This document shows, piece after piece, positions 27,419 to 36,562 of a stretch of DNA of 64,000 bases (position 1 is the first letter of the stretch; each line of letters starts with the position of its first letter). The DNA is taken from contig AP025763.1 in the NCBI GenBank assembly GCA_027943745.1, forward strand, positions 1,426,001-1,490,000. The letters run 5' to 3'. The stretch comes from Neptuniibacter victor. GTDB taxonomy: Bacteria; Pseudomonadota; Gammaproteobacteria; Pseudomonadales; Balneatricaceae. Under the pieces are notes generated by a model. That model was not told where the DNA came from. It did not search any database and was given only the letters and a program-made list of their open reading frames with translations. The translations under genes and the position numbers were made by a program.

Positions 27419-28035
27419 TGCCGCTAGGTAGAGCGCTGCCACCCAAAGCATTGCGTGGCTTTGAAGGCATGAAACTATTCTGGGAGCCCCGCTGGGAGCG
27501 GTATGCCGTTAAGGTAAAGCCAGGAGAGTTCTATGTTTCAGATAGTAATATTGTCATCACTACCGTGCTTGGTTCCTGTATCTCCGCTTGCATTTTTGAT
27601 ACACAAACACAGATGGGTGGGCTAAACCACTTCATGCTACCTGAAGGGACGCAAGGAGAGGACCTATATCGTTCATCACGTTATGGCTTATTTGCTATGG
27701 AGCAATTAGTGAATGAGTTAATAAAGCATGGCTGCCAGCGTGAAAATATGCAGATTAAACTGACCGGTGGCGGCGATATGATGGGAGGGATTACCAGTAT
27801 TGGTCAGCAGAATATAGACTTTATTCTTCAATATATTAAAGATGAAGGGTTAAGTGTATTAGCGAAAGATCTTGGCGGTGATCAAGCAAGGCGGGTTGCC
27901 TATTTTCCGACAGAGGGGCGCATGTTAGTGAATAAATTAGATCATCGTGATGATCAGCGTCTTATCGAGGAAGAACGTTCTTACAGTGTGGATGTTGATC
28001 AGCATCTGGATGATTCAGATGTTGAACTTTTTTAG
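27418..28035 (+). CDS. cheD: Chemoreceptor glutamine deamidase CheD
   Basis: A 205-residue CheD. The catalytic Cys lies in GSCISACIFD and the His in GGLNHFMLPEG, followed by TGGGDMMGGITSIGQQNI. It converts receptor Gln residues to Glu, creating methylation sites. The N-terminus has about 30 residues before the conserved domain. The C-terminus ends with an acidic tail and DVELF, the same five residues that end the receptor-like protein downstream of cheB. The gene overlaps cheR by one base. Confidence 0.93.
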   Translation: MPLGRALPPKALRGFEGMKLFWEPRWERYAVKVKPGEFYVSDSNIVITTVLGSCISACIFDTQTQMGGLNHFMLPEGTQGEDLYRSSRYGLFAMEQLVNELIKHGCQRENMQIKLTGGGDMMGGITSIGQQNIDFILQYIKDEGLSVLAKDLGGDQARRVAYFPTEGRMLVNKLDHRDDQRLIEEERSYSVDVDQHLDDSDVELF

Positions 28036-28066
28036 GGATCGAGGTTAAAAGGTATTGGTTAAAAGC

Positions 28067-29113
28067 ATGGATAGAACTCGAGTTTTAGTGGTAGATGATT
28101 CTGCATTGGTGCGCAGTGTTATCACTGAATTGTTATCGCTTGATTCCAGCATTGACGTGGTAGGGGCTGCGGTAGACCCTTATGATGCACGTGAGAAAAT
28201 TAAACAGCTGAAACCGGATGTGATTACGCTTGATATAGAAATGCCTAAAATGGATGGCATTACGTTTTTGAAAAATTTGATGAAGTTGAACCCTCTCCCT
28301 GTGGTTATGCTATCAACGTTAACCCATGCCGGTGCGGATGCAACATTTCAAGCGCTAGAGCTTGGCGCGGTAGATTTTATTGCTAAGCCCTCTGCTACAG
28401 CTTCAGATGAAGGGTTGAAAGTATTCCAAGAGGAACTTGTTGAGAAGGTTAAAACCGCAGCGAGTTCTTCTTCAAAATTAAAGTTTCGCCGTGGAAAAAG
28501 CAGTGAAACCGCAGTTAAAGTTGATGCTCGATCAATCAGCTTTAAGCATAGCGCTGTTATCGCAATAGGCTCCTCGACTGGGGGGACCGAAGCATTGAAC
28601 GACGTGATCTCTGCGCTGCCGAAAAGTATGCCGCCGATTATTGTGACGCAGCATATTCCTGAAAGTTTTAGTGAGCGTTTTGCTAATCGCCTTAACCGCC
28701 ACTCTGAGTTAACCGTGGTTGAGGCGAAAGATGGAGATACTCTAAAGCCGGGTTATGTTTATATTGCACCAGGGTCTAATCATCTATTGGTAAGAAAGCA
28801 TGGCCACGAATTGGTATGTAAATTAGATACGGGTAAACCTGTTAATCGTCATAAGCCTTCAGTAGAGGTGATGTTTAACTCATTACAAGAGTTAGATGTT
28901 AAAAATATTACGACGGTGATGCTGACAGGCATGGGTGAAGATGGCGCAGAAGCGATGAAAGCACTTGTGGATAATGGTGCGTATTCATTAGTACAGGATG
29001 AAGCGACCAGCTTAGTGTGGGGGATGCCTGGCGCTGCTGTACGGCTGGGGGCAGCCAAAGAGGTAGTTGCCTTAGGTAAAATTGCTCAGCGATTGGTAGA
29101 GCACCTGTCGTAA
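28067..29113 (+). CDS. cheB: Chemotaxis methylesterase/deamidase CheB
   Basis: The protein has an N-terminal receiver ([11 protein letters not shown], phosphoacceptor in [11 protein letters not shown], Lys in AKPS) and a C-terminal methylesterase with the catalytic triad in [18 protein letters not shown] and [11 protein letters not shown]. It removes methyl groups from receptors once phosphorylated by CheA. I chose the ATG at 28067 (348 aa) because the receiver begins at once. A TTG at 28055, with GAGG 10 bases upstream, would add four residues and cannot be excluded. Confidence 0.94.
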   Translation: MDRTRVLVVDDSALVRSVITELLSLDSSIDVVGAAVDPYDAREKIKQLKPDVITLDIEMPKMDGITFLKNLMKLNPLPVVMLSTLTHAGADATFQALELGAVDFIAKPSATASDEGLKVFQEELVEKVKTAASSSSKLKFRRGKSSETAVKVDARSISFKHSAVIAIGSSTGGTEALNDVISALPKSMPPIIVTQHIPESFSERFANRLNRHSELTVVEAKDGDTLKPGYVYIAPGSNHLLVRKHGHELVCKLDTGKPVNRHKPSVEVMFNSLQELDVKNITTVMLTGMGEDGAEAMKALVDNGAYSLVQDEATSLVWGMPGAAVRLGAAKEVVALGKIAQRLVEHLS

Positions 29114-29139
29114 TAGGTTATGTGAAAGAGGTTATTGGT

Positions 29140-30363
29140 ATGACGCTAAAGAAGATGATGTTGGTTTTTGCTTTCCTTGCAACGGTTGGGTTAATTGCTG
29201 TGCAGGCGTTGGCCTTGGGTAGTATGGTTAACAATATTTGTCTTGCGGTACTCGTGGTAACGCTTTTATCACAGTTTTTTCTTTCTGATGCGCCTGCAGT
29301 GGGAACTGAGCAATCTAGTGATAATGACGCTATTAATGGAAGTGCTGAGCTAGTCGATGCTTCGTTACATAATGCTATCAACGAAGTATCACAAACGTTA
29401 ATCCATGATGCCATGATTGTGAACCAAGAGGTGTCGCGGGTTGATTCTTTGATAAAAGAAGCGGTTGCATTAATGGCTGATAGCTTTCATAACATGCATG
29501 AATTAGCTAACCGCCAATCAGCACTTACGGCCGAGATCATAAGTCAGACTCACGAAAAAGGTGATGGTTCTGGATTGGATGAACAGGATGATAACGGTTT
29601 TAGTATTCAGAACTTTATTCAGGAAACAGGAAAGACATTAGATCAATTTGTGCATGTGATGGTCGATGTCAGTAAGAATAGTTTAGAAACTGTTCATCAT
29701 ATTGACGATATGGTTGAGAAGCTGGATGGTATTTTTGGACTTATCGAAAATGTAGAAGGGCTGGCAAGCCAGACAAACCTATTAGCGTTAAACGCAAGTA
29801 TTGAAGCAGCTCGCGCAGGTGATGCGGGACGTGGTTTTGCTGTTGTTGCAGATGAGGTTAGAACCTTGTCAATTAACTCAGCCCAGCTTAATAATCAAAT
29901 TCGAGAAGAGATAGGCTCAGCCAAAGAAACGATTGAAATTTTGCGTAGTACCGTAGGAAGTATGGCTTCCACTGATATGAGTGACACAATCGGTACTAAG
30001 GATAAAATGGGACAGATGCTTGATCATATGCGGAATATGAACCATTTCTTAAATGAGAAAGTATTACAAATTTCCGATATTGGTGATCAATTAAGCGGTA
30101 GCGTTGATCAGGCCGTGCGTTCTTTGCAGTTTGAAGATATTTCGTCGCAGGCACTAACGTCTGTTGAGCATAATGTTGATTCTTTGAATGAAGTGTCATC
30201 TCTTATCTCTAGTGTTGTATCTGCTGAGCATCTAGTGAACAGTGATGCTGCAGAGCTTTGTATGAAGAGATGTAAAGAACTAAGAGAAGTGTCACAGCAA
30301 AGAAACGAGACCCGTACTGTTGCTCAAAGCGATATGGAGGAGGGGGACGTGGAGCTATTTTAG
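29140..30363 (+). CDS. Short membrane-anchored receptor-like protein of the che operon
   Basis: The 407-residue protein has two closely spaced hydrophobic helices at the N-terminus (about 5-45), essentially no periplasmic domain, then a cytoplasmic methyl-accepting domain. The tip reads [35 protein letters not shown] use the ATG at 29140 with AGAGG 8 bases upstream; a GTG at 29122 would add six residues. The chain ends in an acidic patch and DVELF, shared with CheD. Placed behind cheB in the same operon, it is more likely an internal array component or adaptor than a sensor of external ligands. Confidence 0.85.
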   Translation: MTLKKMMLVFAFLATVGLIAVQALALGSMVNNICLAVLVVTLLSQFFLSDAPAVGTEQSSDNDAINGSAELVDASLHNAINEVSQTLIHDAMIVNQEVSRVDSLIKEAVALMADSFHNMHELANRQSALTAEIISQTHEKGDGSGLDEQDDNGFSIQNFIQETGKTLDQFVHVMVDVSKNSLETVHHIDDMVEKLDGIFGLIENVEGLASQTNLLALNASIEAARAGDAGRGFAVVADEVRTLSINSAQLNNQIREEIGSAKETIEILRSTVGSMASTDMSDTIGTKDKMGQMLDHMRNMNHFLNEKVLQISDIGDQLSGSVDQAVRSLQFEDISSQALTSVEHNVDSLNEVSSLISSVVSAEHLVNSDAAELCMKRCKELREVSQQRNETRTVAQSDMEEGDVELF

Positions 30364-30424
30364 CTTTCTGGCAGTAGTCTGAATGTAGTGTCTATTAAAA
30401 AATCGAATAGCAGAGAGATAAAAA

Positions 30425-30733
30425 ATGCCCGTATCTATACAAAATTCTAGTGATTCTAAGCGCGTAAGTATCAATGTATCGCAACAATTTGATTACTCTT
30501 TGCATCAAGCGTTTCGTGATGCATATCGTAATGTAAGTGTTGCTGGAACCACTTTTACAGTAGACCTATCTAAAGCCACTTATATGGATAGCTCCGCACT
30601 GGGGATGATTTTATTGCTTAAAGAACATGCGGACAAGCTAGGTGGTCAGGTCGTGATCTCCAAACCTAATGAGTCAGTGCATAAGATTTTAACCATTGCC
30701 AATTTTGATCAATTTGTAACGATTGAGAGTTAA
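30425..30733 (+). CDS. STAS anti-sigma antagonist, HsbA-like
   Basis: A 102-residue single STAS domain with a canonical phosphorylation loop (KATYMDSSALGMILLLKEHA), where the first Ser after MD is the expected target. It begins 61 bases after the receptor gene and ends two bases before a receiver-PP2C-HATPase gene. This is the layout of HsbA/HsbR in Pseudomonas, where the pair sits near cheR and flagellar genes and links a two-component input to an anti-sigma factor. It is the presumed substrate of both the phosphatase and the kinase domains of its neighbour. Confidence 0.87.
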   Translation: MPVSIQNSSDSKRVSINVSQQFDYSLHQAFRDAYRNVSVAGTTFTVDLSKATYMDSSALGMILLLKEHADKLGGQVVISKPNESVHKILTIANFDQFVTIES

Positions 30734-30735
30734 AA

Positions 30736-32460
30736 ATGGTTGATGCCGAAGTGATTAAAGCGAAAGATGGTGAGAAGCTAATTCTTATCGCTGATGATAT
30801 GCGTTTGAATCGCCAGATTCTTGGTCAAATGGTCAAGGAGATGGGGTTGGAGGCCATATATGCTGAGAATGGTCATGAGGCTGTAGAAAAATATAAAACC
30901 TGCTCACCTAGTCTGGTTTTGATGGATATTAATATGCCTGAGATGGATGGTATCCAGGCAACCAAACTAATCAAAAGCTACGCTGCAGATAGTTTTATTC
31001 CTGTTATTTTTGTGACAGGCGCAGAGGGTCAGGAAGTCATTCGTCAGGCGATCGATGCCGGTGGTGATGATTACATCCAACGTCCCTTTCCTTTCGAGTT
31101 ATTGGAAGGGAAGATAGTTGCCCTGAGACGGATTTCGGAATTATATAAGCAGGTAAACCGTCTTAATTATCTGCGTGCCAGAGAAGAGGAGGTTGCAGAG
31201 CAGCTTCTTAGTGGCGCGGTCGAGTCTGCCAATGTTGCTTTAGATCAGATCCGTATTCATAAGCAGCCTGCGGAAACATTTAGTGGTGATGTTCAGCTAA
31301 GTGCGTTCAGACCAAATGGCGAGCTGAATGTCCTTTTAGGTGATTTTACAGGGCACGGTCTGACGTCCACGGTTGGTGCACTTCCATTGTCCGAAACCTT
31401 TAGGGCAATGACGGCTAAAGGGTACGATGCAGAAGAGATTATTGCTCAGATAAACCGTAAGTTACAGAAATTATTGCCAACAGGTATGTTTTTGGCAACC
31501 GGTATTGTGACCCTGGGCCCAGATGGTAGTGCGAAGCTCTGGAATGGCGGCTTACCCGATATTATGGTTTTTTCAAAAGGGAAATTGATTCATCGAGTGG
31601 TCTCTAAACATCCCCCTTTAGGTATTTTGCCTTATGTTAAAGAGCTTCACTTCGAGCATACGACGGTGGCTCCGACTGATAATATTTTGTTGCTAAGTGA
31701 TGGCGTATTAGAGGCAGAAGACTTAAATGATGAGCAGTTCGGAGAGGAACGATTACTAAGCAGTGTCAAAGCACAGCAAGCTGATCCGAATTTGTCGTTA
31801 GTCGATCTGATTTTGAACTCTCTTTCCGCTTTTGTCGGTGAGCAAACACAGAAAGATGATATCTCGCTTATTGATATTCCTGGTCGAGTTACTGTGGGTG
31901 AATTTAAAGCTGAGAGTGTCAATAATGAGGCTGATGTGACTGAGTCGGCAGCCTTAGATATTTGGAACTGGAGCTTAGAGCTACAGGGGAAAAGTCTAGG
32001 TCGTATCAATCCCGTGGCGCAAGCACTTAGCCGGCTGCAGGAAACTGAGGGTGGTGGGGATCATTGGCATAGCGTTTTTAGTATTCTGACAGAACTCTAT
32101 GTTAACTCATTAGATCATGGTGTGCTCAAGCTAGAATCGAGCATGAAATCGTCTCCCGAAGGATTTGCGGAATATTTCAGTGAACGAGAGAGGCGTCTAG
32201 AAAGTTTGTCGACTGGCGCCGTATCGCTATACATGCAACATACTCGTCTTACTAACGGAGGGCGACTGAAAGTGCGTGTTGAGGACAGTGGAGAAGGTTT
32301 TGATTATATGAAGTGGTTAAATAGGACCTTTCCTGCCAGTGAGGCTAATGCCTTTTCTGGACGGGGTATCGCTTTGGTTTCCGATCTGTGTGAGAGCATC
32401 AATTACGAGAATGGTGGTGCCGCAGTAGAGGTTGTTTATACCTATACCATCAAGAGCTAG
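30736..32460 (+). CDS. Receiver-PP2C phosphatase-HATPase fusion, HsbR-like
   Basis: The 574-residue protein combines a complete receiver (about 15-135; IADDMRLNR, phosphoacceptor in VLMDINMPEMDG, Lys-equivalent position in IQRPFP), a PP2C/SpoIIE phosphatase (about 180-390; SGDVQLSAF, LLGDFTGHGL, LLLSDGVLE, QKDDISLID) and a C-terminal GHKL ATPase (about 440-570; ELYVNSLDHGV, VEDSGEGFD, SGRGIALV). One chain can thus phosphorylate and dephosphorylate a STAS antagonist, with the receiver as switch. In the Lys position the canonical K appears replaced by Arg (QRPF). The gene ends 11 bases inside the convergent tlyA gene. Confidence 0.9.
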   Translation: MVDAEVIKAKDGEKLILIADDMRLNRQILGQMVKEMGLEAIYAENGHEAVEKYKTCSPSLVLMDINMPEMDGIQATKLIKSYAADSFIPVIFVTGAEGQEVIRQAIDAGGDDYIQRPFPFELLEGKIVALRRISELYKQVNRLNYLRAREEEVAEQLLSGAVESANVALDQIRIHKQPAETFSGDVQLSAFRPNGELNVLLGDFTGHGLTSTVGALPLSETFRAMTAKGYDAEEIIAQINRKLQKLLPTGMFLATGIVTLGPDGSAKLWNGGLPDIMVFSKGKLIHRVVSKHPPLGILPYVKELHFEHTTVAPTDNILLLSDGVLEAEDLNDEQFGEERLLSSVKAQQADPNLSLVDLILNSLSAFVGEQTQKDDISLIDIPGRVTVGEFKAESVNNEADVTESAALDIWNWSLELQGKSLGRINPVAQALSRLQETEGGGDHWHSVFSILTELYVNSLDHGVLKLESSMKSSPEGFAEYFSERERRLESLSTGAVSLYMQHTRLTNGGRLKVRVEDSGEGFDYMKWLNRTFPASEANAFSGRGIALVSDLCESINYENGGAAVEVVYTYTIKS

Positions 32461-33214
32461 TCTTTTGGGCGATCAGTAAAAATTCAGTATTGCCGTCACC
32501 ACCCTTAATAGGGCTTTCAAAATAGTCGATGACTGCCAGGTCGAGTGATGTACAGCATTCGCAGACATCTGCTTTTACAGCAGGATATAAGCTTTGGTCT
32601 CTAACAATGCCTCCACGGCCAACGCCTTTTTTCCCTACTTCAAACTGTGGCTTTACTAAGGTCATAAGGTAGCCTGATTCAGCAATCAGTGGCGCTAACG
32701 AGGGTAGTATCTTTAGTTGCGAAATAAAAGATACATCCATAACGGCGATATCAAAGCCTTGATTAGTGGTGTGTGCTAATAGTTTGTCTTGTGGTAGTTG
32801 CTTCGCGTTTATTCCTTCGTAACAGGTGACTCTTGAGTCGTTAGCAAGTTTATCGGCCAATTGATCGTGGCCGACCTCAATCCCTACAACATGCTTTACA
32901 CCCGCTTGGAGAAGACAGTCGGTGAAGCCGCCAGTGGATTGCCCGACATCGATAGCTATTTTCCCATCAAGAGATAGGTGCTCTTTTTCTAACGCGGCAA
33001 GCAGCTTTAGGGCACCTCTAGACACAAAGCGATCAGCAGGATCATTTTCTACTTGAAAAGGTGTTTCTTGATCTAATTTCAAACCGGATTTTGTGATGGT
33101 TTGCCAATGACCTTTAAAGAAGGCTTTGACTTTATGGTTCTTGATTAGACGCTGCGCATGAGTTCGACTCTGCGCTAGCTGCTTTTCTACAAGAAGTAGG
33201 TCAACACGTTGCAT
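32450..33214 (-). CDS. tlyA: TlyA-family rRNA methyltransferase / hemolysin A homologue
   Basis: A 254-residue protein with an N-terminal S4 RNA-binding domain (RVDLLLVEKQLAQSRTHAQRLI, about 3-60) and an FtsJ-like Rossmann methyltransferase domain (DVGQSTGGFTDCLLQAGVKHV, MDVSFISQLKILP, LVKPQFEVGKKGVGRGGIV). Family members 2'-O-methylate rRNA cytidines; the older hemolysin label came from heterologous expression. Its 3' end overlaps the upstream convergent gene by 11 bases. Confidence 0.92.
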   Translation of the reverse strand: MQRVDLLLVEKQLAQSRTHAQRLIKNHKVKAFFKGHWQTITKSGLKLDQETPFQVENDPADRFVSRGALKLLAALEKEHLSLDGKIAIDVGQSTGGFTDCLLQAGVKHVVGIEVGHDQLADKLANDSRVTCYEGINAKQLPQDKLLAHTTNQGFDIAVMDVSFISQLKILPSLAPLIAESGYLMTLVKPQFEVGKKGVGRGGIVRDQSLYPAVKADVCECCTSLDLAVIDYFESPIKGGDGNTEFLLIAQKTSS

Positions 33215-33348
33215 GTTAATTCCGGTTTAGAAAAACGACGATTATACGCAATCTTAAGATTTCAGGTTAGATATTTTGTGCGGACTAGGAAGCAGTAACT
33301 TAGCGGTGTAAACTGCGGTAACGTGCAAGTCTGCTAAGGGAAAGAGAG

Positions 33349-33771
33349 ATGCGCAAAATTGTTTACCTGTTTTGTTTTTTGATATCGACTCCAAGTTGGG
33401 CGGTTAATGAAGCTGATTTGGAGAAGTGCCGTGAGTATTCAAATGCCCAAGTGCGAAGTCAATGTGTGCAGATGTATAAACGCACAGACACCCGTGTTGC
33501 ATTTAGTAAATGTAAAAAAAATCTAGAGTGCTGGAGTAAGCGCTATCGAGAGCAAGCTAAAAAATATTGTTCTCTAGCCTATAAAAGGCGTGCAGCTAGT
33601 TCAAGCTTCTGGGCGCACCACTGGAAAGGGCAGGATTTTGATAAGGTGCGTTGGTTAGATCAACGTGATGGTAGCATGATGTACTATGAGCAAGAGGTAG
33701 GTGTTGTTTTACAGTGTCTTTTTTATCCTAAAGCACCTTCTAAAGTGAAAGTACGCATCGGCTCTTCTTGA
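33349..33771 (+). CDS. Secreted cysteine-rich protein of unknown function
   Basis: A 140-residue product with a signal peptide (cleavage likely after SWA, residue 18). The basic mature chain has six cysteines in its first two thirds (LEKCREYS, SQCVQMY, SKCKKNLECWSK, KYCSLAY) and one near the end (LQCLFY). Tyr and Trp are frequent. I recognise no family. A GGGAAAGAGAG ribosome site precedes the ATG. It lies between tlyA and ridA without evident operon structure; the disulfide potential suggests a periplasmic or outer-surface protein. Confidence 0.65.
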   Translation: MRKIVYLFCFLISTPSWAVNEADLEKCREYSNAQVRSQCVQMYKRTDTRVAFSKCKKNLECWSKRYREQAKKYCSLAYKRRAASSSFWAHHWKGQDFDKVRWLDQRDGSMMYYEQEVGVVLQCLFYPKAPSKVKVRIGSS

Positions 33772-33846
33772 TGATTTTCAATAGGTAGCTGGGTGGCTAT
33801 CTATAGCATTATTTATTTTTTGATTAATTGCTTCACAGGAATAACT

Positions 33847-34233
33847 ATGAATAAAAGCATTATTAGCACAGAAAATGCCCCTTCAGCGATTGGTACATAT
33901 TCGCAGGCGGTACGCGTTGGAAGTACCGTCTACATGTCTGGTCAGATTCCGTTGGTACCCGAAACAATGGAGTTGGTGACAGAATCATTTAAAGCTCAAG
34001 CAGATCAGGTGTTTAAAAATCTGCAGGCGGTTGCAGAGGCGGCAGGCGGTTCATTAGCTGATATTGTTAAGGTGACTATCCTGTTATCAGATATGGATTT
34101 CTTTGCAGAAGTTAATGAAGTGATGGCGCAGTATTTTTCAGAGCCTTACCCGGCTCGTGCAGCGTTTGCGGTTAAGCAGATACCTAAAGGTGCTGACATT
34201 GAAGTCGAGGCAATCATGGTTACCGGTGAATAA
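33847..34233 (+). CDS. ridA: RidA family reactive-intermediate deaminase
   Basis: The 128-residue protein is a standard RidA/Yjg[18 protein letters not shown] is near the N-terminus, [11 protein letters not shown] follows, and [10 protein letters not shown] contains the catalytic-site Arg. RidA hydrolyses 2-aminoacrylate and other enamine/imine intermediates in amino-acid metabolism. The ATG at 33847 has AGGA six bases upstream; the frame extends 54 bases further without support. Confidence 0.95.
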   Translation: MNKSIISTENAPSAIGTYSQAVRVGSTVYMSGQIPLVPETMELVTESFKAQADQVFKNLQAVAEAAGGSLADIVKVTILLSDMDFFAEVNEVMAQYFSEPYPARAAFAVKQIPKGADIEVEAIMVTGE

Positions 34234-34252
34234 ACCAGCTGTGAAGATTAAT

Positions 34253-34283
34253 AAAAAGCAGGCTGATTAGCTTGCTTTTTTTA
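34253..34283 (+). terminator. Terminator of ridA
   Basis: AAAAAGCA (34253-34260) and TGCTTTTT (34273-34280) pair, with an inner GCT/AGC stem and a T run. It lies 20 bases after the stop codon. Confidence 0.85.
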
Positions 34284-34351
34284 TAGATAAAAAAGGTTGT
34301 TTTGAATCTAAGTGTTTAGGGTTTTCAGTGCTAAGACTGTGAAGAAGAGAG

Positions 34352-34390
34352 CACCGAACATTCTGCGAAGGGGTTGCAGAATGCTCGGTG
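34352..34390. repeat. 15-bp stem-loop between convergent ridA and deaD
   Basis: CACCGAACATTCTGC (34352-34366) is complementary to GCAGAATGCTCGGTG (34376-34390) except for one position, around a 9-base loop. No T run follows on the plus strand; on the minus strand a pyrimidine-rich stretch follows. It could stop or stabilise the 3' end of either transcript. Confidence 0.5.
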
Positions 34391-34431
34391 TAAAAAGTAT
34401 TGCCGGTTATGGCAATGAAATTAGCAAAGAA

Positions 34432-34446
34432 GCCTATTCAATAGGC
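34432..34446 (-). terminator. Small hairpin after deaD
   Basis: GCCTATTCAATAGGC is fully self-complementary apart from the central bases. On the minus strand it follows the deaD stop by 6 bases and runs into a TTCTTT pyrimidine tract, so it probably ends the deaD transcript. Confidence 0.5.
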
Positions 34447-34452
34447 AGTTAA

Positions 34453-36252
34453 TTAGCTGTCTTTACTTTTTTTACTGTCTTTTCTGTTGCGACGAGGCGG
34501 TCTGTTACGGCTGTTACTGTTTCCACCGCCGCTGCGTTTACCACGGCCACCACTTGGTGCGCCTTTGGATTCACTGAGGTCTTGAATGTTAAGACGTTGA
34601 CCGCAAACAACCGCTTTACGTAACTGCTGAACAACCGCTTTAGGCATTCCCGCAGGCAGGTCTACAGTTGAACAATCGTCGTAAATTTCAATTGAGCCAA
34701 TTAGATTTGCACTTAGGTCTGCTTCATTTGCAATCGCACCTACAATGTTCTTAGGTGCTACACCGTGCTCATGGCCAACACTTAGCATATAGCGTTGCAT
34801 TTCAACGCTCGGGTTGTCTTTAAGCGGTTTTGCTTGAGTAGACATACCGCGAGGCTGACGACGGTTTCCGCGATCGCCTCTGTCACCACGATCACCACGA
34901 TCTTCACGTTCACGACGAGGTGGGCGTGCTTGCTCTTTCATCAGAAGCGGTGTTTCACCCTGAAGTAGTTGAGCAAGCGCTGATGCGATAATCAGTGGAT
35001 CAGCATCGTGTTCTTGCTGATATTCGGTAAGCAAGTTTTTGTAGAATTCTAAATCTTGGCTTTCGATCGTTTCAGATATGCGATCAACAAAGCGTTTTAC
35101 ACGCTTTTCATTGATATCGTTTGTTGATGGCAGTTGCATCTGATCGATCTGTTGGCGTGTGGCGCGCTCGATAGACTTAAGCATGCGCTGTTCACGTGGA
35201 GATACAAACAGAATTGCTTCGCCTTCGCGTCCGGCACGACCTGTACGCCCGATACGGTGAATATAAGATTCGGTATCGTATGGAATGTCGTAGTTTAATA
35301 CGTGACTGATACGTTCAACATCAAGACCACGTGCTACAACATCAGTAGCCACCAGAATATCAATCTGTCCGCGTTTTAGCTTATCAACGGTGCGCTCTCG
35401 TAAATTCTGAGAGATATCACCGTTAAGTGCTTCAGATGCATAGCCTCGGGCTGCCAGTTTTTCTGATAACTCAACAGTTGCAGACTTTGTACGTACAAAA
35501 ACTAGCATTGCATCAAAAGCTTGCATCTCAAGAATGCGAGTCAATGCGTCTAACTTTTGATTGCCGGAAACACGTAGGTATTTCTGTGTAATTGTCGTTG
35601 CCGTTGCTGTTTTCGCTTTGATGCGAACTTCAGCGGGATCATTAAGGTGGTTTTGAGCTACCTTTTTGATCTGTGCAGGCATCGTCGCAGAGAAAAGAGC
35701 GATCTGACGTTCAACTGGTGTGTGTTCAAGCACCCACTCAACATCATCGATGAAGCCCATGCGAAGCATTTCATCAGCTTCGTCAAGTACGAGGGCTTGC
35801 AAGTTATTCAGTTTTAGAGAGCCGCGACGCATATGGTCCATAACACGCCCAGGTGTGCCGACAACAACTTGCGCACCTCTTTTAAGTTGGCGCAATTGGC
35901 TGTCGTATGCTTGACCACCGTAGATCGGTAAGACGTGGAAGTCCGGCAGGTTGCGAGCATAAGTTTGGCATGCTTCAGCTACCTGAATGGCTAATTCACG
36001 AGTAGGTGCCAGAATCAGAAGCTGCGTATGGCGGCTTTTTAGGTCAAGGCGCGATAGCAATGGCAATGAGAAAGCTGCGGTTTTACCTGTACCTGTTTGA
36101 GCTACGCCCAGAAGGTCTCTGCCTTCTAGTAGATGAGGGATACTGGCTGCTTGAATAGGTGAAGGCGTTTCATAGCCAATCTCTTCAATCGTTTTAAGCA
36201 CGGGAGCCGCTAGGCCAAGCTCAGCAAAGGATAGCTGATCTTCTGAATTCAT
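34453..36252 (-). CDS. deaD: DEAD-box RNA helicase DeaD/CsdA
   Basis: The 599-residue helicase has a Q motif (YETPSPIQAASIP), Walker A AQTGTGKT, DEAD, SAT and HRIGRTGRAGR. A DbpA-type RNA-binding domain follows (about 475-550), and two low-complexity RGG/RGD-rich tails lie around 440-465 and at the C-terminus, ending in a Lys/Ser-rich tract. DeaD remodels ribosome assembly intermediates and mRNA, especially in the cold. I prefer the ATG at 36252 because the family N-terminus starts there and CAGGT lies about 9 bases upstream. The upstream ATG at 36294 has no ribosome site. Confidence 0.95.
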   Translation of the reverse strand: MNSEDQLSFAELGLAAPVLKTIEEIGYETPSPIQAASIPHLLEGRDLLGVAQTGTGKTAAFSLPLLSRLDLKSRHTQLLILAPTRELAIQVAEACQTYARNLPDFHVLPIYGGQAYDSQLRQLKRGAQVVVGTPGRVMDHMRRGSLKLNNLQALVLDEADEMLRMGFIDDVEWVLEHTPVERQIALFSATMPAQIKKVAQNHLNDPAEVRIKAKTATATTITQKYLRVSGNQKLDALTRILEMQAFDAMLVFVRTKSATVELSEKLAARGYASEALNGDISQNLRERTVDKLKRGQIDILVATDVVARGLDVERISHVLNYDIPYDTESYIHRIGRTGRAGREGEAILFVSPREQRMLKSIERATRQQIDQMQLPSTNDINEKRVKRFVDRISETIESQDLEFYKNLLTEYQQEHDADPLIIASALAQLLQGETPLLMKEQARPPRREREDRGDRGDRGDRGNRRQPRGMSTQAKPLKDNPSVEMQRYMLSVGHEHGVAPKNIVGAIANEADLSANLIGSIEIYDDCSTVDLPAGMPKAVVQQLRKAVVCGQRLNIQDLSESKGAPSGGRGKRSGGGNSNSRNRPPRRNRKDSKKSKDS

Positions 36253-36562
36253 TCGTTGTGTTACCTGTTTGGAATTAGGGCAGGGCCGCATCATATATCG
36301 ATACAGTATAGGCTGCTCTGGTGGGAAAGCGTGGCATTATACACTTTAGGCCATTTAGAACAAGGTGAGCGAGGGTATTTATGGGTTTTATACCGTTATC
36401 TTATTGCTTTTTTTTGATTATTTTTTAAACAGTGCTGGGTGGGAGCTGTTTACATATTATTTGTGAGGTTTATTGTGAGTATCGTTAGAACTTGAGGAAT
36501 AACGCTTAGTTACTCCTCAAGTTAATGATTTATCTAGATAACAATTAATGAGATATCCAGTA

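Noticed and set aside
32450-32460. Overlap of the HsbR-like gene and tlyA taken as a sign of gene truncation
   Set aside because: Both proteins have complete family C-termini; the 11-base convergent overlap is ordinary.
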